Source: Streptomyces tagetis (lineage in GTDB: Bacteria > Actinomycetota > Actinomycetes > Streptomycetales > Streptomycetaceae). From it: a DNA stretch of 64,000 nt. The stretch covers positions 124,001 to 188,000 of the forward strand of contig NZ_JAGPNL010000002.1 in NCBI RefSeq assembly GCF_018069565.1, read 5' to 3'. A program made the translations under genes and the position numbers. The notes below the pieces were generated by a model. It was not told where the DNA came from. It saw only the letters and a list, made by a program, of their open reading frames with translations, and did not search any database. Below are positions 30,401-37,429 of the stretch, in pieces. Positions within the stretch are counted from its first letter, which is position 1; each line of letters starts with the position of its first letter.

Positions 30401-30594
30401 GGGCGGCCGGGGAGTTCGTCACCGGGGTCACGGCCCAGGCCGCTCCGCCTCGGCTCTCGCTCGACGGGCAGCGCATCGCGCACGTTGCCCTGGCTTCGGA
30501 CGAGCGGCAGGCGATCCTGATCCTCGGCTGTCGCCTGGCAGGCAATGGGTGCAGCGGGTTGCCCTGGCTTCGGAAGAGGGGCGGGCCATCGTGA
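27454..30594 (+). CDS. Very large uncharacterised eCIS protein, 1046 residues
   Basis: No family name can be given. The N-terminal 120 residues contain the module shared with the upstream gene (FFDGRPLRGTDLTREQKAGR, then the SPGLAIDPGGRML stretch). The centre has beta-rich domains and an all-Arg/Glu linker, and the C-terminal third includes VGFGACGPMPAGKERAAAVAV and a helical MATTLGTVRIADG region. There is no membrane segment or signal peptide. With no fibre gene present, it could be a surface or receptor-binding component, but this is inference. The annotated stop at 30594 probably results from a frameshift: a second frame continues with a native-looking ending to 30623 (see the repeat at 30484-30574). 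Confidence 0.55.
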   Translation: MTELLPGAAGPVVPTRQVDAYVVIPVPTPLTRLNFFDGRPLRGTDLTREQKAGRELLFALGRTGGPGVAHGLDITLAGEDITLSPGLAIDPGGRMLLLPASVTATVDDLLDATRGVIPSAEPDRPGAASFAPCETSASVPPVDTVGGTALYLLTIAWAEGLCGTIEVYGAPCEQACATSTGRPYRIDAVALRLRPLTLTSPLPASAAVLLEERHLRSRVAAAYFADERSAAGPAMSAAFLASSTWCRGALGPAGSEVPLAVLGRSGQTTTFVDVWTARRELLESPARRHGDGRLAMRPRSVFAAQMAQFQCQLARLASAGLPESHAGRILVDAGLVELPPAGYLPVDPAADLVRQVGSLLGPGVDLRFVPVPADQVPHEVEEVRHRDRISLLVGIDDPSARADVDVLVPDGRIASARPVTGRGLVAKMRLGRGKQSVTYHGVARRPARYAPGFTLATAGFCTVSTDPDGVDFVDTLAKAVSIHEHSHVIVPPSTDRELGRDRLRRLADEAGRFAAESAGRRRLFAAAFDEKEGRPIAVRGALACDHDLWRLQPGETALVTAQLDLYAPYRVPPDGDDGRGPAAALFELFGRVEVPPFTVDTGAARRFRFAGQLGVDRGDRPGPGRSVRFDVTVKLRERPDGRLFEIRGSERDRPMTLELRNDGSVVCATPDDEFIAEFLRDPDVLGPDNPLRLLAELSLGLLRGARTAEAEFYDRARADLFGASGTEGGAPVLTATRDWVAFRRRRVEPPSAAPPAAAEVVVWVAAADHRDMASEWAALLDGRNAAELPWRRVRAVRFDGGTARLRTPGELRGSYTGTGSPTAIRHVGFGACGPMPAGKERAAAVAVALPPAAVLAPGAEIAPAAVPSGLLEPGTDGSVFLIAYPSRPVKTGLLQVVALGDASDREPGEAVRDEDLDAVERMATTLGTVRIADGSLDQETFGTTLDATNRAVRRRIVEGFSPVLWIDPEWSGSDPETERLLIRAAGEFVTGVTAQAAPPRLSLDGQRIAHVALASDERQAILILGCRLAGNGCSGLPWLRKRGGPS
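30484..30574 (+). repeat. 17-bp direct repeat, 74 bp apart, at the 3' end of the large gene
   Basis: GTTGCCCTGGCTTCGGA occurs at 30484-30500 and again at 30558-30574. In the gene's frame the first copy reads VALASDERQ; the second copy reads VALASEEGR only in another frame, which then runs to a stop at 30621-30623. The 74-base offset is not a multiple of three. This fits an imperfect tandem duplication that put the original C-terminus out of frame. Confidence 0.7.
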
Positions 30595-30627
30595 CCCTCC
30601 ACTACGTCGTCCAGGGCGGATGAGCGC

Positions 30628-32469
30628 ATGGGCGCCACGTCCGACGCCGATCACCAGGCCGAGTCCACTGCGCCGGCGAGGCAGTCCCGGCCTGCCTCGG
30701 AGCGGAGTACCGACGCAGCGGGCGGACCTCGGACCGGCGTCAACACCCCCGCCTCGGTGGGTGAACTCGCCGTGCAAGCGGCGCGAGCCCCGCGGCCGGC
30801 GGCGGGAAGCGCGCCGCCATCGCCACCGGTGCCCGAAGGAGCGGCGACAGCGGGTGAGAGCGCCCCGGTGGAACTTCCGAGGGAGGGCGGCATGGAGGTG
30901 GTCTTCTCGTCGGGACGCCAGATCGCTTTCGAGATCGGTGACTTCAGTGAGTTCGGGCTGGGCGAAGGGCAGATCAAGACTCCTGAGATTCCGGTCGGCG
31001 AGTTCGTCTCGGCGACCGCCACCATCGGTTCCCACAATCCGATCATGCTCATCCAGCCGACCCTCACCCTCGATCCGGTCATCGGTTGGATCAGTGCCGA
31101 AGAAGTGGCCAGGAATCGGGCCGATGAGGCCGAGTCAGCCGAGAGCCGGACACGTGTGGGCGCTTTCGCCGCCGCTGCCGGCGGCATTGCCGGCGGACTC
31201 GCCGGGATGACCCTGGGCGGCGCCGTGGGCACGGTCGCCGGGGCACTTCTGGGGCCGGCGGGAGTTCTTGGCGGCAGGGTCATCGGGGCAGGCGTCGGCG
31301 CCAAACGAGGAGCCGAGGCGGGCGGCGCACTCGCCGGAAACATCGGCGAATCTCTGTACGATCTCTTCCATGGCGACTTCGATGTGACCGCCCAGCTCAA
31401 GGAAAGCCGACTGTCGGGCAAGGTCGGCCTGCGTTACACCCCGTTCGTGAGGCTGTCCTTCGCTCTCACCGGTTTCGAATGGCTGGCCAAGGCCAGTGTC
31501 GAACTGCAGACGGTCATGTATGTGACCGCCGCCGCATCGTTCGGTATGTCCGGCGGTATCACCCTGCGCTTCCGTGACGGCAAGCTGGTACGCAGTGTGT
31601 TCACGCTGAATCCTTCAGCCTCGCTGGCGTTGAGTCTTGAGGCCGAGGCACGGCTGAAACTTGTGGGCTCGCTGCTCAACATCATGGAGGAGTCGGCCGG
31701 CCGTGGACCGTCGTTGTTCGATGGCGAGTACACCACGCCGACCTTCCACCTTTTTGATATGGACACGGTGATCGGTGCGGAGGGTGCTTTCACCTTCGCC
31801 AAGGGCTCCCCCATGGAAATCCTGGGCCGCAATATCCGGCTCCCCGCCGGTGCCGCCGCGGACCTGTTCGGCGGCGGGCTGAAGAAGGGCGGACGAAATA
31901 TTCCGGTGGCGAAAAGACTCGGAGCCCTGGCGGTGAAGAAGCGTGACGCAGAGGACGATATTTCACGGACCGGGAAAACCAAGGGTGGCGCTATTCTGAT
32001 GGTCTGGTATAAATCGGCGGACTGGTATCCTCGCTATCTGACTCGGCCTTCGGTGCGCGGGCGTCAGGAGAAAATCTCCATGTTCCCGCACCACGTGTAC
32101 GACAATGGTCTTGCCATGGGGGTCGATTTTTGGCCGCATGAGGGAATGAAATTTCGATACCGTGGAGGTGTGTCGAGAGGTAGTGGGATGAGTCGATTCA
32201 AGCGGGAGCTTGAAGCGGAGGGAATCGAGCTGGGCCGCGACCTGGCCTACAAGGCCGATATCGATCACGTCGTGGACTTGGCCTTCGACGGCCCCGACGA
32301 CGAAACCAACCTCTGGCCGCTCTACGAAAGCCGCAATCGTGGTGCCGGGTCCGTTCATCGAACGCAGAAGGTGTGGTGGACGCCGGAGAAGGGCGACCCG
32401 CCCCAGAAGACCGCGCTCGAAAAGGTCCCCACCGGCCGCTGGTTCGAGATCAAGAAGATGCCGGACTGA
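30628..32469 (+). CDS. Candidate eCIS cargo: glycine-zipper protein with HNH-like nuclease C-terminus
   Basis: A 613-residue protein at the end of the particle operon. Residues 1-90 are Pro/Ala/Ser-rich and probably disordered, like the N-terminal packaging signals of PVC cargo. Residues about 177-245 form a glycine zipper (GGIAGGLAGMTLGGAVGTVAG and more), as in membrane-inserting toxins. A beta-rich region follows. The C-terminal end has DIDHVVDLAFDGPDDETN (Asp546, His547) plus Asn561 in NLWPL and Asn570, resembling the HNH/endonuclease VII-like motif of polymorphic toxins. Base use from about 31740 to 32220 is richer in A and T than the neighbours (codons such as TTT, ATA, AAA), suggesting a transferred or exchanged toxin module. 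No immunity gene is visible beside it. Nuclease activity and delivery are inferred. Confidence 0.55.
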   Translation: MGATSDADHQAESTAPARQSRPASERSTDAAGGPRTGVNTPASVGELAVQAARAPRPAAGSAPPSPPVPEGAATAGESAPVELPREGGMEVVFSSGRQIAFEIGDFSEFGLGEGQIKTPEIPVGEFVSATATIGSHNPIMLIQPTLTLDPVIGWISAEEVARNRADEAESAESRTRVGAFAAAAGGIAGGLAGMTLGGAVGTVAGALLGPAGVLGGRVIGAGVGAKRGAEAGGALAGNIGESLYDLFHGDFDVTAQLKESRLSGKVGLRYTPFVRLSFALTGFEWLAKASVELQTVMYVTAAASFGMSGGITLRFRDGKLVRSVFTLNPSASLALSLEAEARLKLVGSLLNIMEESAGRGPSLFDGEYTTPTFHLFDMDTVIGAEGAFTFAKGSPMEILGRNIRLPAGAAADLFGGGLKKGGRNIPVAKRLGALAVKKRDAEDDISRTGKTKGGAILMVWYKSADWYPRYLTRPSVRGRQEKISMFPHHVYDNGLAMGVDFWPHEGMKFRYRGGVSRGSGMSRFKRELEAEGIELGRDLAYKADIDHVVDLAFDGPDDETNLWPLYESRNRGAGSVHRTQKVWWTPEKGDPPQKTALEKVPTGRWFEIKKMPD

Positions 32470-32667
32470 CGGTGTGTCACATCGCGGTGGCGGCGAACAA
32501 CGGCCGGCACGATGCGGCGTTGATCGATGATCGCCCGTTGCCCGAGTGGACGGGACGCGGGGACGGGCATGTGCGGCCCGGGGCGGACCCGGCGGGGGAG
32601 GCGGAGGGGTGGTCACCGACGGTGACGCCGTCGGGCGATCGGTCGGATGACGTGGAGCGGCGCGTGC

Positions 32668-34170
32668 TCACCGCGCGGTCGCGCCCGTGTTCTCGCTGTT
32701 CTCCGCCGTGTCGTCGGCGGGGGCCGCCGGTTCGGGGAGGCCGGGCAGGAGGAGGCAGAGCGGGACCGCGCAGGCGGTGAGGGCCGCGGCCCACCAGAAC
32801 GCGTGGCCGAAGCCGGTCGCCAGGGCGCTGGGGGTGTGGGCGGCGCCGATGTTCCGCTGGAGGACGACGAGGAGGACGGCGACCCCCACCGCGCCGCCGA
32901 TCTGCTGGGCGACGCGCGTGATCATGCCGGCGTCAGGGATCTCCTCGTGCGCCAGTCCGACGAAGGCGGCACCCATGGGCGCGATCATGGCGGCGCCCAG
33001 GGCGACGCCACGGACGAACAGCGCGGCCATGAGCAGGAGTTCGCTGGTGTCCGCGGTGACGAAGGCGAACGGCACGGTGGAGACGGCGACGAAGGCGAAG
33101 GCCACGAGAGCCACCGCACGCGGGCCGACGCGGTCCATGTACCTGCCTGCCAGGCCGCGGGCGGCGAGGGCGCCGACGCCTTGGGGGATGAGCAGCAATC
33201 CGGCGCCGAGCGGGGTCGCGCCGCGAACCGACTGGAAGTACAGGGGCAGCAGCATCATCGACCCGAACAGGGAGATGCCGCCCAGGAAGAGCAGCGTGGA
33301 GGACCCGGCCACCGAGCGGTGCCGGAACATGCGCACGTCGACCAGGGCGCCGGTGTCCCGGGTGAGCGCCCGGACGGTGAAGCCCCCGATCAGGGCCAGG
33401 CCGGCGAGCAGGGGAACGAGGACCCGGACGTCGGCGAAGCCGGTGGTGCCGTCGACCCGGGAGAGGCCGTAGAGGAGGGCCGCGGAACCGGGGGAGAGCA
33501 GGAGCAGGCCGACGACGTCCAGGCGAGCGCGGGGGCGGCCGGGAGCGGGCCGGTCGTCGGGCAGCTCACGCCGGGCGAGCCGGATGCGGAGGAGGCAGAA
33601 GGGGATGTTGACGACGAACAGCCAGCGCCAGTCGGCCAGGTGGAGGATGAGACCGCCCAGGACCGGGCCGAGGACCGGGCCGAGTGCCGTGGGCACGGTG
33701 ATGACGGCCATGACCTTGCCGATGTCGCGGCCCTTGGCGGCCTGCATGAGCAGGGTGTACATCAGCGGCATCATGATGCCGCCCGCGAGGCCCTGGCCGA
33801 GGCGGAAGACGATGAGGCTGCCGGCGTTCCAGGCCAGGGCGCTCAGGCTCGAACAGACGAGGAACCCGCCCAGGGCCGTGATCCACAGGCGCCGGCCGCC
33901 GATCCGCGACTGGGCCCATCCGGCGAGCGGGATGGTGAGGAAGACGGCCAGCATGTAGCCGGTGCCGACCCATTGGATGGTCGACAGCGGGGCGTCGAGG
34001 TCCTGGGTCAGATCGTTCAGGGCGACGCTGATGATGGTGGTGTCGAAGACGACGCCGAGGGCCCCGACGACAAGGGTGATCGCCATGCGCCACACGGCAG
34101 GGTCGACGCGCCCGGGATCTGCGGGGGTGGGGTCGGAGGGGGTGGGCCCGGCCTGGCGGGGAGTGCTCAC
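32668..34170 (-). CDS. MFS multidrug exporter, DHA2 (EmrB/QacA) family
   Basis: A 500-residue inner-membrane proton antiporter with about 14 predicted helices. Motifs are WVGTGYMLAVFLTIPLAGW, RIGGRRLWITALGGFLVCSS (motif A), RLGQGLAGGIMMPLMYTL, and motif C in TALGPVLGPVLGGLIL. The C-terminal tail is acidic and soluble. The GTG at 34170 is preferred because AAGG lies 8 bases upstream; another in-frame GTG at 34179 leaves no spacing. It is divergent from a TetR gene 98 bases away, the classic repressor-pump pair. The substrate is unknown. It is convergent with the eCIS operon, 198 bases apart. Confidence 0.9.
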   Translation of the reverse strand: MSTPRQAGPTPSDPTPADPGRVDPAVWRMAITLVVGALGVVFDTTIISVALNDLTQDLDAPLSTIQWVGTGYMLAVFLTIPLAGWAQSRIGGRRLWITALGGFLVCSSLSALAWNAGSLIVFRLGQGLAGGIMMPLMYTLLMQAAKGRDIGKVMAVITVPTALGPVLGPVLGGLILHLADWRWLFVVNIPFCLLRIRLARRELPDDRPAPGRPRARLDVVGLLLLSPGSAALLYGLSRVDGTTGFADVRVLVPLLAGLALIGGFTVRALTRDTGALVDVRMFRHRSVAGSSTLLFLGGISLFGSMMLLPLYFQSVRGATPLGAGLLLIPQGVGALAARGLAGRYMDRVGPRAVALVAFAFVAVSTVPFAFVTADTSELLLMAALFVRGVALGAAMIAPMGAAFVGLAHEEIPDAGMITRVAQQIGGAVGVAVLLVVLQRNIGAAHTPSALATGFGHAFWWAAALTACAVPLCLLLPGLPEPAAPADDTAENSENTGATAR

Positions 34171-34183
34171 GGTCAGCACCTTA

Positions 34184-34247
34184 AGATAGAGGGCTCTTCC
34201 TTATCTCCTCACGGTAGGCCCGGTACAGTAAGAAAGGCAACTCTATC
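34184..34247. promoter_or_regulatory. TetR operator region between MFS pump and tetR
   Basis: GATAGAG (34185-34191) and its exact inverted copy CTCTATC (34241-34247) flank the divergent gap. Next to the first lies AGATA-N13-TATCT (34184-34206), a second dyad. The AT-rich centre would hold both promoters, so a TetR dimer here could repress pump and regulator together. Inferred from symmetry and gene order. Confidence 0.5.
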
Positions 34248-34267
34248 TACGTCAGGGAAGGCGGGCG

Positions 34268-34837
34268 ATGACTCAGCGGCGCCGCGGGGCGGCACTGGAG
34301 AAGGCACTCCTCGACGCGGCCTGGGACGAGCTGACCGACAGCGGTTACGCCAGATTCACCATGGACGCCGTCGTCAAGCGCGCGGGCACCAGCCCTCCCG
34401 TGCTCTACCGGCGCTGGGCCGACCGCGACGAACTCGTCCGGGCGACCATCGTGCACGTCCTCAGGGAGTCCCGCCCCGCCGTTCCCGACACGGGAAGCCT
34501 GCGGGAGGACGTCCTGACCCTCATGCGGGAGATCGGCACGACCCACGTCCGCCTGGTCACCGTCATGTACGCGCACCTGGCCAGCTACTACCGGGAGACG
34601 GGGAGGGGCCCCGGCGACCTCTTCGATCCCGTCGTGACGGGCCGCACGGCAGCGCTCGACGGCCTCTTCGAGCGTGCCGTCGACCGCGGCGAGATCAAGC
34701 CGGAGCTGCTCACCGAGCGCATCAAGACCCTCCCCTTCGTCCTGCTGCGCCACGAGATCCTCTCGACGTTCGCCCCGGTGCCCGAGCACGTCCTGGAGGA
34801 GATCGTCGACACGATCTTCCTCCCCCTGGTGCGCTGA
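34268..34837 (+). CDS. TetR-family repressor of the adjacent MFS exporter
   Basis: A 189-residue TetR protein. Residues 8-55 form the helix-turn-helix (LEKALLDAAWDELTDSGYARFTMDAVVKRAGTS, then PPVLYRRWADRDEL as the recognition helix region). The C-terminal half is the helical ligand-binding/dimer domain of the TetR_C type ending in a hydrophobic VDTIFLPLV helix. GGGAAGG lies 6 bases before the ATG. Divergent from the DHA2 exporter, it most likely represses it until a drug-like ligand binds. Confidence 0.88.
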   Translation: MTQRRRGAALEKALLDAAWDELTDSGYARFTMDAVVKRAGTSPPVLYRRWADRDELVRATIVHVLRESRPAVPDTGSLREDVLTLMREIGTTHVRLVTVMYAHLASYYRETGRGPGDLFDPVVTGRTAALDGLFERAVDRGEIKPELLTERIKTLPFVLLRHEILSTFAPVPEHVLEEIVDTIFLPLVR

Positions 34838-34867
34838 CGGTCCGCCCGCGCCGGGCCCGCCGCCGGG

Positions 34868-35512
34868 TCAGGCGGGCCGGCCGGCCTTCCCGCCCGGTTC
34901 CAGGGCGTTGGCGAACGACGCGGCGCTCATGGCCATGGCGGGCACGTGCTCCCGCATCAGCCGCATCCGGTGCGGGGCGTCCTGGAACCGGGGGTCGAGC
35001 TGGAACTCGGCGGCGAGGGAGAACCACGTGACCGGGACGGCGCCGGCCTGGACCATGCGCTGGATCGCCGCGTCGTGCGTCTCCGCCGAGAGTCCGGCGG
35101 AGGCGTCGACGACCACGTGGACGCGGTAGCCGGCACGCAGCCCGCCGAGCACGGTCTGGAGCACGCAGCCGTCGGTGGCGATGCCGCCGATCACCAGGTT
35201 CCGCCTGCCTTCGGCGCGGACCGCCTCGGCGAACCGCTCGTCCAGGAAGGAGTCGAAGCCGGTCGCCCGCTCGATGACCGGATGGTCACCGAGGGCCTGG
35301 AGCAGTTCGGGGTAGAGCGGGCCGGACGGCTTGCTGGACCGCCCGTTGGTGACCACCAGTCCGCTCTCGTACCACTTCGCCGTCTTCGCCAGGCCGACCG
35401 CGTTGTTGATGTGGTGCGCCAGGTCGTGGGAGCCGATGAGGTTGGCGAATCCGACGGCGTAGTCGACGAGGACGACGGTGGTGTCGGCCGGGGTGAGGGG
35501 CTCGGGAGTCAT
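34868..35512 (-). CDS. Isochorismatase-family cysteine hydrolase (YcaC-like)
   Basis: A 214-residue hydrolase. The catalytic triad is readable: Asp near the N-terminus in VVLVDYAVGF, Lys in the KTAKWYESGLVVTNGR region (assignment approximate), and the nucleophile Cys in GGIATDGCVLQTVLGGLRAGYRV. The cis-peptide region and the late VVVDASAGLSAETHD motif are typical of YcaC-type members. These enzymes act on amides or carbamates; the substrate is not known, and it is not a siderophore isochorismatase because no carrier domain is attached. A near-perfect palindrome lies 53 bases upstream of the start, suggesting tight control. It converges with tetR, 30 bases away. Confidence 0.85.
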   Translation of the reverse strand: MTPEPLTPADTTVVLVDYAVGFANLIGSHDLAHHINNAVGLAKTAKWYESGLVVTNGRSSKPSGPLYPELLQALGDHPVIERATGFDSFLDERFAEAVRAEGRRNLVIGGIATDGCVLQTVLGGLRAGYRVHVVVDASAGLSAETHDAAIQRMVQAGAVPVTWFSLAAEFQLDPRFQDAPHRMRLMREHVPAMAMSAASFANALEPGGKAGRPA

Positions 35513-35564
35513 GGGTGCCCTTCCGGAGGAGGTGGCGGCAGACGGAGCGCCCCGCCTGCCGTGC

Positions 35565-35584
35565 TAGTGACCAAGTGGTCACTA
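35565..35584. promoter_or_regulatory. 20-bp palindrome upstream of the hydrolase gene
   Basis: Two 9-base arms, TAGTGACCA and TGGTCACTA, are separated by AG and match perfectly. This is a strong operator-like dyad in the divergent gap between the hydrolase and the TetR gene at 35755. The TetR protein encoded there is the likely ligand, though a trans-acting regulator is possible. Confidence 0.65.
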
Positions 35585-35742
35585 AGACCTTACGATCCCG
35601 TCGGGTCGGTGTCCACATGGTTACTGGCCGCGCGGCGGTCCAGCGGCACGCGGACCTCGCATCACCAGGAGGAATGGCCGAATGCTCCTCCTGAGGGTCG
35701 CCTCGACGCCGTTCGGGGAAACGGGCGGTTAATGACCGTACG

Positions 35743-35754
35743 TATACTGATCTC
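35743..35754 (+). promoter_or_regulatory. Putative leaderless promoter of the second tetR
   Basis: TATACT (35743-35748) is a good -10 box and ends 6 bases before the ATG at 35755. No ribosome binding site precedes that ATG. This is the layout of a leaderless transcript beginning at the start codon, common in Streptomyces. Confidence 0.5.
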
Positions 35755-36366
35755 ATGGAGGCATCCCAGGCAGAGGCCACGGCCGACGAGGACGTACCGC
35801 ACCCCGCGAAGAAGCGGACCCGAGATCCGGAGGCGCGTCGTGCGGCCATCGTCGAAGCGGCTCGCGCCACCTTCGCCGAGCAGGGCTTCGCCAAGGCGAC
35901 CATCCGCGAGGTGGCACGCCGCGCCGGAGTCACGCACGGCCTGGTGATCCGTCATTTCGGCTCGAAGGAACGGCTCTTCCTCGCCTCCGTCCCCAGCTCC
36001 CACAACCTGATGGCCGAGATCGCCGGCGACCCCCGGTCGCTGCCGACGCGGGTGGCACGGTCCTACGTCCGGCGCATGTCGCGGAGCGGGGGCTGCGATC
36101 CCTTCGTCGCCCTGATCCGGGCCGTGGCCTCGGGAGAGGGTGCCGCCGAGAGGCTGTTCGCCGTGATGCAGGAGGAGAGCCTGGAGATGTACCGGCAGGT
36201 GATTCCGGGCCCCGACATCGACCAGCGGGTCGCGTCGGTGGGCGCCTACCTCATCGGGGTGACCTTCTCCCGGTACGTGCTCAAGAGCGGCTCGCTGGCC
36301 GAGATGTCGGACGACGAACTGGTCCGGCACCTCACCCCGAACCTGCGCGGCATCCTCCTCCCCTGA
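35755..36366 (+). CDS. TetR/AcrR-family regulator
   Basis: A 203-residue TetR protein. After an acidic N-terminal tail, residues 28-75 hold the helix-turn-helix (RRAAIVEAARATFAEQGFAKATIREVARRAGVTHGLVIRHF). The C-terminal domain matches actinobacterial TetR_C variants (GCDPFVALIRAVASGEGAAERLF, YLIGVTFSRYVL). It is transcribed away from the isochorismatase-like hydrolase across a 242-base gap that contains the 20-bp palindrome, so it may repress that gene as well as itself. The ligand is unknown. Confidence 0.85.
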   Translation: MEASQAEATADEDVPHPAKKRTRDPEARRAAIVEAARATFAEQGFAKATIREVARRAGVTHGLVIRHFGSKERLFLASVPSSHNLMAEIAGDPRSLPTRVARSYVRRMSRSGGCDPFVALIRAVASGEGAAERLFAVMQEESLEMYRQVIPGPDIDQRVASVGAYLIGVTFSRYVLKSGSLAEMSDDELVRHLTPNLRGILLP

Positions 36367-36415
36367 CCCGGCCCGGCCGGCCGACGGCCCTCGGGGGCCC
36401 GGCGCCCGGCGCGGT

Positions 36416-36427
36416 TAGCCTGGGCGT
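36416..36427 (+). promoter_or_regulatory. Putative leaderless promoter of the araC-type gene
   Basis: TAGCCT (36416-36421) fits the TAnnnT -10 pattern and ends 6 bases before the ATG at 36428. No ribosome binding site is seen. This is the same arrangement as at the preceding tetR gene. Confidence 0.4.
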
Positions 36428-37198
36428 ATGCGTGTCAGAAGAACCCTGCCGTCCTTCGCCGCGGGTGAGGTGGACGTCCCCTTCGTGATCAAGAGTTACG
36501 AGGAAGTCCTCACCGAGGACACGTCGTGGGACGAGCACTCCCACCCCTGGCACGAACTGCTGTGGAACGAGCGCGGGGCGTCCACGGCGGTGGTGGGCCG
36601 TCAGGTCTGGTGCATCACCCCCACGCTGGGTCTGTGGATGCCCGCCGGGCAGGCGCACTCCGCCTCCGCGATCGCGGGCACCTCCTTCCGCGCCCACTTC
36701 TTCCGGTACGGCACCACGTCGGCGCTCCCGGACGCGCCCGTGGCCGTGGAGATCACCCCCCTGCTCCAACTGCTCCTGGAGCGGCTGGAGGAGAAGGGCC
36801 TGTCCCCGGAGTCCCGGGCCGTGACGGAGGCGATGGTCCTCGACGTGCTGCGCCCCTCGCAGCGGGCCCTGCTGGTGCAGTTGCCCACCTCCGACCTGCT
36901 GCGCCCGATCGTGGACGCCGTCCGGGCCGACCCCTCCGACCAGCGGACCCTGGCGGGCTGGGCGGCCCTGCTCGGGTGCAGTCCGCGCACGCTGACCCGG
37001 GCCTTCCGGGTCGAGGCGGGGACCAGTTTCGCGCGCTGGGTCGCCGCGGTGCGCGCCCAGCGGGCGGTGCAGTTGCTCGTCCAGGGGACCGAGGTCGACG
37101 ACGTGGCCGAGGCGGTCGGCTACCGGTCGGCGAGCGCCTTCGGAGCGGCGTTCCGGCGGACGACCGGGACGACGCCGGGCCGGTTCCGGCTGCCCTGA
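36428..37198 (+). CDS. AraC-family regulator with cupin sensor domain
   Basis: A 256-residue regulator. Residues about 30-110 form a cupin (HSHPWHELLWNERGAS, LWMPAGQAHSASA), and residues about 160-252 the paired AraC helix-turn-helices (LAGWAALLGCSPRTLTRAFRVEAG, then VDDVAEAVGYRSASAFGAAFRRTTGTTPGRFR). It lies upstream of an iron-regulated siderophore importer on the same strand, 231 bases away. Regulation of iron uptake is a reasonable guess, but the ligand is not evident. The ATG at 36428 appears leaderless. Confidence 0.85.
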   Translation: MRVRRTLPSFAAGEVDVPFVIKSYEEVLTEDTSWDEHSHPWHELLWNERGASTAVVGRQVWCITPTLGLWMPAGQAHSASAIAGTSFRAHFFRYGTTSALPDAPVAVEITPLLQLLLERLEEKGLSPESRAVTEAMVLDVLRPSQRALLVQLPTSDLLRPIVDAVRADPSDQRTLAGWAALLGCSPRTLTRAFRVEAGTSFARWVAAVRAQRAVQLLVQGTEVDDVAEAVGYRSASAFGAAFRRTTGTTPGRFRLP

Positions 37199-37310
37199 TC
37201 CGTGCCCGGCGCCGCGAGGCGGGCGGGGCCACGACGCGGTGATGTCCCGATCGCTACAAGTGGTGTCACAAAGGCTCGATTGCTCTCCGCACAGCCACTC
37301 CCTACGCTGT

Positions 37311-37329
37311 GCAGGCAAGCCTTACCTAA
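37311..37329 (+). promoter_or_regulatory. Iron box (DmdR/IdeR-type operator)
   Basis: The 19 bases GCAGGCAAGCCTTACCTAA match 13 of 19 positions of the Streptomyces iron-box consensus (TTAGGTTAGGCTAACCTAA), with the right half nearly perfect. It lies about 100 bases before the siderophore-binding lipoprotein gene. Repression by Fe(II)-loaded DmdR1-type protein in iron-replete cells is expected. Confidence 0.72.
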
Positions 37330-37429
37330 CCTGCTGCTTTCAAGGTGGGTGCCCCGCTCCACGACCCGTGTCACCGTCCGGACGTGAGGGCGGCCCCGGC
37401 ACCCCCGACCGGAAATGGACCAAGGGTCG

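Noticed and set aside
30620..31210. An alternative start ATGAGCGCATGG for the effector gene in another frame
   Set aside because: That frame gives an Arg/Pro-rich shadow product, while the frame from 30628 runs to 32469 with domain-like content.
32470..32667. Possible immunity gene after the effector
   Set aside because: No plausible frame with a ribosome binding site in the 198 bases; short frames here are shadows.
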